Positions 59,075-64,000 of a stretch of DNA of 64,000 bases are shown piece after piece. Within the stretch, counting starts at the first letter, position 1; every line of letters begins with the position of its first letter. Location: positions 17,853,338 through 17,917,337 of the forward strand of contig NC_088302.1 of the NCBI RefSeq assembly GCF_032854445.1. Reading direction: 5' to 3'. Below the pieces are notes generated by a model, which was not told the DNA's origin, searched no databases, and was given only the letters and a program-made list of their open reading frames with translations. Position numbers and translations under genes: made by a program. The stretch is from Liolophura sinensis. Its lineage: Eukaryota > Mollusca > Polyplacophora > Chitonida > Chitonidae.

Positions 59075-59222
59075 GGCCATCAGTTACGATAGACCATCAG
59101 TTACGATAGGCCATCAGTTGTGATAGGCCCTCATTTACGATAGGTCATCAGTTGTGATAGGCCATCAGCTACGATAGTCCCTCAGTTACGATAGGCAATC
59201 AGTTACGATAGGTCATCAGTTA
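59075..59222 (+). repeat. 17-bp minisatellite
   Basis: Between eight and nine units of GGCCATCAGTTACGATA with substitutions, starting at 59075, 59092, 59109 and 59126. Confidence 0.9.
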
Positions 59223-59236
59223 TTTGCCAAAGGCCA

Positions 59237-59335
59237 GTGATTTTTTCCGCGTACTCCGGTTCCTTTATAACCTATGACTGGCCGCGGATGTAGAAGTGAA
59301 ATATTCTTGAGTAAATTGTTTCACACCAATCTATT
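59237..59335 (+). repeat. SINE family A, decayed 3' fragment
   Basis: TCCGGTTCCTTTATAACC, GGCCGCGGATGTAGAAGTG and AAATATTCTTGAGTAAATTG followed by CACACCAATC. Directly follows the 17-bp minisatellite. Confidence 0.6.
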
Positions 59336-60151
59336 ATATATTATAAATCAAAAAAAATCAATCCTTGCACAAATCAAACACTTACGATAGTAAGAAAATG
59401 TAATAACAAATCTGATATATCATTTGTGCGAACAAACTTTACATTACATGTCAGTTGTGATATTAAGCAAAGTACAGCAGAGAACTGTTCATTTGTTTAT
59501 TTATTTGACTGATGTTTGACGGCGGGCAGAGGGCGCTGTTATCCCTATGTACATATCTATCACGCACATGGTATTTAACAACATAGATGGCGCTGGTTGC
59601 CCAGTGTAACCGTTTTTCTTGTATGTCATGTGTAACATCATAGCCTCTTGTAGCCTGAGATCTTTACGTATTAACGGGAAAAACGTAATCGTCCGTTACT
59701 TTTGAATCACAATCTGATCGGTTAGGGTCTGTAACGCTCGTCATTTTCAAACTGTATCTAATACCGCTTAACCTGGGGCTAGGGGCCGTAAAGGTAGCCA
59801 TGCTCATTACACCAGCTGATGCCTTTATGAACAGTTACAATTAAAGCGCGACTGAGATACTTGTTTAATTGTTATTTGACCTGGAACTGATTCCCGGACT
59901 ACGAATTTGAACTTTGATATGGAATTCATGCCTGGAATATTCATTGTCTGCCCGGCATCATTGAAAACTGATGACCGCTTCTCTCTTGTGTGTTATCGTC
60001 TTTATTTCTTATTTGTATAATTTCTTACACACCTTTGTCTTTGGGAGTTAGTGTTAAACGTTGTTTTGGAAATGGATCTTGCGATTATCGACTTGGAACA
60101 CCTTTTACGGACTGCGAATGGTATATGAATGTCGGACTTGACGCTTATATT
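59336..60151. other. intergenic sequence
   Basis: A SINE-tail-like piece (TTTATTTATTTGACTGATG) at about 59493-59518. Otherwise nothing is recognised. Confidence 0.4.
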
Positions 60152-60316
60152 TGGGAAACCCACGACCATCCACTGGTTGCTACAAGACCTTCCCACATAC
60201 GACCGGAGGGGAATCCTATACATGAGATGGACTTGAATATTCAGCAATGGGATTGGTGAGAGGCCCTGTGCCATTCAGCTGCACTAACACGCTAACAAAC
60301 TCGGACAAGGAAGCCA
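60152..60316 (-). repeat. SINE family A, head and body fragment
   Basis: GGGAAACCCACGACCATCC through GAGATGGACTTGAATATTCAG to CTAACAAACTCGGACAAGGAAGCC; decayed, with the tail missing. Confidence 0.75.
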
Positions 60317-60749
60317 CCACAGCATGGCTGAACTGCCGTATGACATTTCAAGGGAGGTAATTCTTAAGACCATTTCCTTATAATTGTTTCCCCTGTGTTT
60401 GTCTCGTTGCCTCCCTCGCCACGGCGAGTATTGAAATATGTGGAAATTTGTGTTAGTTTAGGGCTTAAAAAATTATAAACAAGCATATAGCAATGACATA
60501 TGTTGACGTTTCTTGGCCTATGTTCTCTTGAAGGTTCGCTTTAATTTTTAATTTAAAGACGAAAAAGATTACCCACTCGACGCGATATGTTGTGTTTTTG
60601 TGTAAATAACATAAAATAATGTATGGTTCAAAAGTTAGTGTTTCCAGTCGTGTTCATAAACAGGCAATAAAAAATTTACTTTTGTGGTAAACCTTCATCT
60701 GTGAAGAAGAAAAATCTGTATATTTCACTCTAATGTAGCGAATTATGAT
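60317..60749. other. intergenic sequence
   Basis: Contains AAGGGAGGTAATTCTTAAG at 60351. No gene is recognised. Confidence 0.4.
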
Positions 60750-61517
60750 AAGTATGAAGAACGATGTCTCAACTATGTATGTGAAGGGAAGAACGGTGAC
60801 TCAACTATGTATGTATAAGGAAGAATGGGGACTCAACTGTGTATGTGTAAGGACGAACGATGTCTCAACTATGTATGTGTAAGGAAGAACGGTGACTCAA
60901 TTGTGTATGTGTAAGGAAGAACAATGTCTCAACTGTATATGCGTAAGGAAGAACGATGTCTCAACTTTGTATGTGTAAGGAAGAACTGTGACTTATCTGT
61001 GTATGTGTAAGGAAGAACGATGTCTCAGTTATGTATGTGTAAGGAAGAACGGTGACTCAGTTGTGTATATGTAAGGAAGAACAATGTCTCAACTGTGTAT
61101 ATGTAAGGACGAACGATGTCTCAACTATATACATGTAGGGAAGAACTGTGACTTAACTGTGTATGTGAAAGGAAGAACGTTCACTCAACTATTTATGTAT
61201 AAGGAAGAACGGTGACTCAGCTGTTTATGTGTAAGGAAGAACGATGTCTCAGTTATGTATGTGTAAGGAAGAACGGTGACTCAATTGTGTATGTGTAAGG
61301 TAGAACGATGTCTCAACTGTGTATGTGTAAGGAAAAACAATGTCTCCACTCTGTGTACGGAAGAACGATATCTCAACTATGTATGTGTAAGGAAGACCGA
61401 TGTCTCAACTATGTACATGTACATACATGTCCATGTATACATATGTGTGTAAATAAGAATATTGTCTCAACTATATATACATATGTGTAAATAAGAAAAT
61501 TGTATCAACTATGTATA
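60750..61517 (+). repeat. 32-bp minisatellite
   Basis: About 23 units of CTCAACTATGTATGTGTAAG plus GAAGAACGATGT, period 32 (for example starts at 60864, 60896 and 60928). Two subtypes, ending CGATGT and CGGTGA, alternate in places. The last units become TACATATG-rich. Confidence 0.92.
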
Positions 61518-61645
61518 TCTGGCAGCAACCTGCGGATGGTCGTGAGTGTCCCCGGGTTCTGCCCGGTTTCCTCCCACCATAATGCTGGCCGCCGTCGTAT
61601 AAGAGAAATATTCTTGAGTGCGGCGTAAAACACCAATCAAATCAA
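61518..61645 (+). repeat. SINE family A, 5'-truncated, inserted in minisatellite
   Basis: Starts at GGCAGCAACCTGCGGATGG and runs to the tail CACCAATCAAATCAA. ATCAACTATGTATA flanks it at 61504-61517 and 61646-61659. This looks like a target-site duplication, though the minisatellite itself could mimic one. Confidence 0.9.
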
Positions 61646-61845
61646 ATCAACTATGTATACATATGTGTAAGGGAGAATATTGCCTCAGCTATGTGTATGT
61701 ATGTGTAAGGAAGAATATTGTCTCAGTTGTGTATATATGTGTGTGTAAGGAAGAATATTGTCTCAGTCATATATATGTATGTGTAAGGAAGCATATTGTC
61801 TCAACTATGTATATGGAAGGAAGAGTGATGTCTTACATGTATGTG
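61646..61845 (+). repeat. 32-bp minisatellite, variant units
   Basis: Continuation after the SINE, with units lengthened to about 37-40 bp (GTGTAAGGAAGAATATTGTC). Confidence 0.85.
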
Positions 61846-62159
61846 CGATCTGTGTACCATAGCGACTAGTATCACGTTATATAACCTTCTGTCCATGCTC
61901 GTCATGACCTTTGTACCTTAGAGACCTGTATCACGTTATAAACGTGCATATGCGTGCATGATCTGTTTACTACAGAGACTAGTATCACGTTGTAAACATG
62001 TATGTTCAAGCGTGATCCATAGATACCAGTATCACGTTAGATAAACGGTTATGTGAGCGCGTGATCTGTGGACTACAGACACCAGTATCACGCTATAAAC
62101 ATATGTGCGAGCGTGATCCGTGTACTTTAGAGACCAGTATCACGTTATAAACATTATGT

Positions 62160-62250
62160 GTATTTATTATTTATTTAATTGGTGTTTTGCGTCGTACTCA
62201 AGAATGTTTCATTTATACGGCTGCGGCCATTATTATAGTCGGATTATAAA
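62160..62250 (-). repeat. SINE family A tail fragment in minisatellite
   Basis: ATTTATTTAATTGGTGTTTTG and GTCGTACTCAAGAATGTTTC to GCTGCGGCCATTATTATAG: only the 3' end, reverse orientation, interrupting the 54-bp array. Confidence 0.8.
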
Positions 62251-62844
62251 TATTAGTCGGGCCCCTATCTGCGTTCGTGGTCTGTTGACGGCGGAGATAA
62301 GTATCACCTTATTAACATGTATGCCTGTGCGTCATATTTGTACCGCAGCGATCAATATTACGTTATAAACATGTATACGTGTGCGTGATAGGTGTACCGC
62401 AGCGATCAGTATTGCGTTATAGACATGTGTACGTGTGCGTGATATGTGTACCTCAGCGATCAGTACCACCTTATAAACATGTATACGCGTGCGTGATCTG
62501 TGTACCTCAGCGATTAGTACCACCTTATAAACATGTATACGCGTGCGTGATATATGTACCGCAGCGATCAGTATTACGTTATAGACATGTATGTATGTGC
62601 GTGATATGTGTACCACAACGATCAGTATTACGTTATAAATATGTATACGCGTGCGTGGTATGTATACCGCAGCGATCAGTATTACATTATAAACATGTAT
62701 ACGTGTGCGTGATATGTGTACCACAACGATCAGTATTACGTTATAAATATGTATACGCGTGCGTGACATGTATACCGCAGCGATCAGTACCACCTTATAA
62801 ACATGTATACGCGTGCGTGATATGTGTACCACAAGACTACAAAA

Positions 62845-62871
62845 AACAACATAACGTTATAAATATGTATC
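62845..62871 (+). repeat. 27-bp inverted repeat, left arm
   Basis: Perfect reverse complement of 63578-63604, containing ATAACGTTATAAATATGTAT. The arms bracket about 706 bp. Confidence 0.9.
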
Positions 62872-63180
62872 GGGGCGGGCTGTGGTCGAGTGGTTAATGG
62901 TACCTGCCATTTAACCACTGGAATACTCGAGATACGGGCTCAAATCCAGCCTTGGACAAGGAATTTGTGGATTAATCGGCACCCTAGCGGGACCTTGGTA
63001 ACGATAAGCGGTCGTCGAAGCCGCTCGTGTGAGCGTTTGCGCAGTCTAACGTTTGTTGAAGACCGCTTGCACTTCCACCAGTATGACGTCGCTGCTCTGT
63101 TTTTTTCTCCCTATGCCGTACACCTTAATTATATGAATCTGTACATCAAACGTGGAACTTTTCGTCTAACTTACTAAACA
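62872..63180 (+). repeat. tRNA-derived SINE, family C-like
   Basis: The head GGGCGGGCTGTGGTCGAGTGG resembles a Leu/Ser-type A box; the B box is GGCTCAAATCC. The body has GACCGCTTGCACTTCCACC. The rest of the tail is not recognised. It does not fold as a complete tRNA. Confidence 0.7.
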
Positions 63181-63189
63181 TCGGTGGTT

Positions 63190-63640
63190 CACGCCTTAAG
63201 GTACCTGACCATCCTTCTGACATAACGCCTTAAGGTACTTGACAAACCTTCTGATATAACGCATTAAGGTACCCGACAAATCTTCTGACAAAGCGTGTTA
63301 AGGTACCTGTCAAACATTCTGACATAACGCCTTAGGGTACCCGACAAACCCTCTGACATAGCGTCTTAAGATTCTTGACAAGCTTTCTGATATGACGGCG
63401 TTATCCACCCGACAAACATTCTGCATGACAACGCCTCAAGGTACCTGACAAACCTTCTGACATAACACCACCAGATGCCTGACAAACTTTCTGACATAAA
63501 GCCTTCAGGTACCGTACAAACCTTTTGATATAACACCGCAGAGTGTACCTGACAAACCTTCTGACATAACACCTTAAGATACATATTTATAACGTTATGT
63601 TGTTCAAAGGTACCTGCCAAAACCTCTGACATACTGCCGA
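63190..63640 (+). repeat. 34-bp minisatellite
   Basis: About 12 units of GGTACCTGACAAACCTTCTG plus ACATAACGCCTTAA, first starts at 63200 and 63234, more diverged after 63360. The right arm of the inverted repeat lies inside its last part. Confidence 0.9.
63578..63604 (-). repeat. 27-bp inverted repeat, right arm
   Basis: Reverse complement of 62845-62871 without mismatch. Confidence 0.9.
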
Positions 63641-63699
63641 ATATAGTCGCAAAAAAGAACCTTTTTCTATTTACTGCTAAAATTTCTTTTGTATACAAT

Positions 63700-63925
63700 A
63701 TCAGTCTTGCAGTTTTTGGATGGAGGAAATATGCAGGCGCCTGTGGTAAACTACTAAAATGACGAACTTTCCTACGTGACGAACCGATATGCGCACTGTA
63801 TTGAGGGATGAAGCTTCCTGCAACAGACATTTCCCTGTCCAAAGCCGGATTTGAACCCGTACCTCGTGATGGTTACCAACTGAAAAGCAAACACCTAAAC
63901 CATGCACTCGGAAATGTGTCCTCCC
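63700..63925 (-). repeat. tRNA-derived SINE, family C-like
   Basis: On the minus strand the head reads GTGCATGGTTTAGGTG, with a B box GGTTCAAATCC (complement near 63850), then GGGAAATGTCTGTTGCAGG. The body continues to CTCCATCCAAAAACTGC at the left. The head differs from that of family A. Confidence 0.65.
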
Positions 63926-64000
63926 TCCTGTAACTTTAATTTGATGTTTTTAATATTACGTTTTAATAAATACAAGAAATGAGTTAGCCTTTGCATCTAA

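Larger units (their letters stand above)
61846..62871 (+). repeat. 54-bp minisatellite
   Basis: About 17 units around GTACCGCAGCGATCAGTATT and ACGTTATAAACATGTATACG, exactly 54 bp apart in the best part (62341, 62395, 62449). Units before 62160 are more diverged. Since 54 is a multiple of three, both strands stay open for over 160 codons, but these are not genes. Confidence 0.92.

Noticed and set aside
60750-61517. CRISPR-like array of 32-bp repeats
   Set aside because: Units are contiguous with no spacers, and the window is eukaryotic.
62379-62897. 172-codon and 166-codon open frames on opposite strands as genes
   Set aside because: Both arise from the 54-bp minisatellite, whose unit is a multiple of three and lacks stops.

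Overview
This is nuclear DNA of an animal, most likely a marine mollusc (probably a bivalve; the species cannot be told). The grounds are very long non-coding stretches, splice-type signals, several tRNA-derived SINE families, a Ty3/gypsy element, a DIRS element and a LINE remnant, and heavy use of the palindrome TACATGTA. There are no bacterial operons, ribosome binding sites or CRISPR arrays. No complete host protein-coding gene can be supported.

Layout. Positions 1-36,000 are AT-rich, TACATGTA-rich and CpG-poor, and look like intron or gene body. They carry scattered SINEs (2041, 12334, 14912, 34858 and 35373, several with clear target-site duplications), a possible hAT-like element (6338-7603), a CpG-rich island (about 20160-21420) and an internally deleted DIRS1-like retrotransposon (23065-25707). 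That element keeps inverted terminal repeats, gag remnants, the start of the reverse transcriptase and the end of the tyrosine recombinase. At about 36.2 kb CpG density rises roughly four-fold by eye. A CRE palindrome and a strong minus-strand splice donor at 36833/36832 suggest a promoter and non-coding first exon of a minus-strand gene whose introns would fill the left half.

Positions 37,000-64,000 look intergenic and are full of repeats. They include SINEs of at least three families, one inserted inside another with a 15-bp duplication (40851-41244), a LINE reverse transcriptase remnant (41755-42210), and long AT and ATGT microsatellites. The centrepiece is an 8.8-kb Ty3/gypsy endogenous retrovirus-like element (44185-53001). 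It has nearly identical LTR segments, gag, protease-RT-RNase H-integrase, a GPY/F module, a chromodomain, and an envelope of the errantivirus/baculovirus F type with a furin site, a fusion peptide and an unusually long two-helix C-terminal part. Gag and pol share one frame and are separated by a single UAG. Pol and env carry seven further breaks.

The right end (59,000-64,000) is a minisatellite island with units of 17, 32, 54 and 34 bp, punctured by truncated SINEs and bracketed in part by a perfect 27-bp inverted repeat.

The elements interact as parasites of one another. The SINE families share a 3' tail domain, which suggests a common LINE partner. The DIRS derivative and the broken gypsy element probably moved, or could move, only with help in trans.
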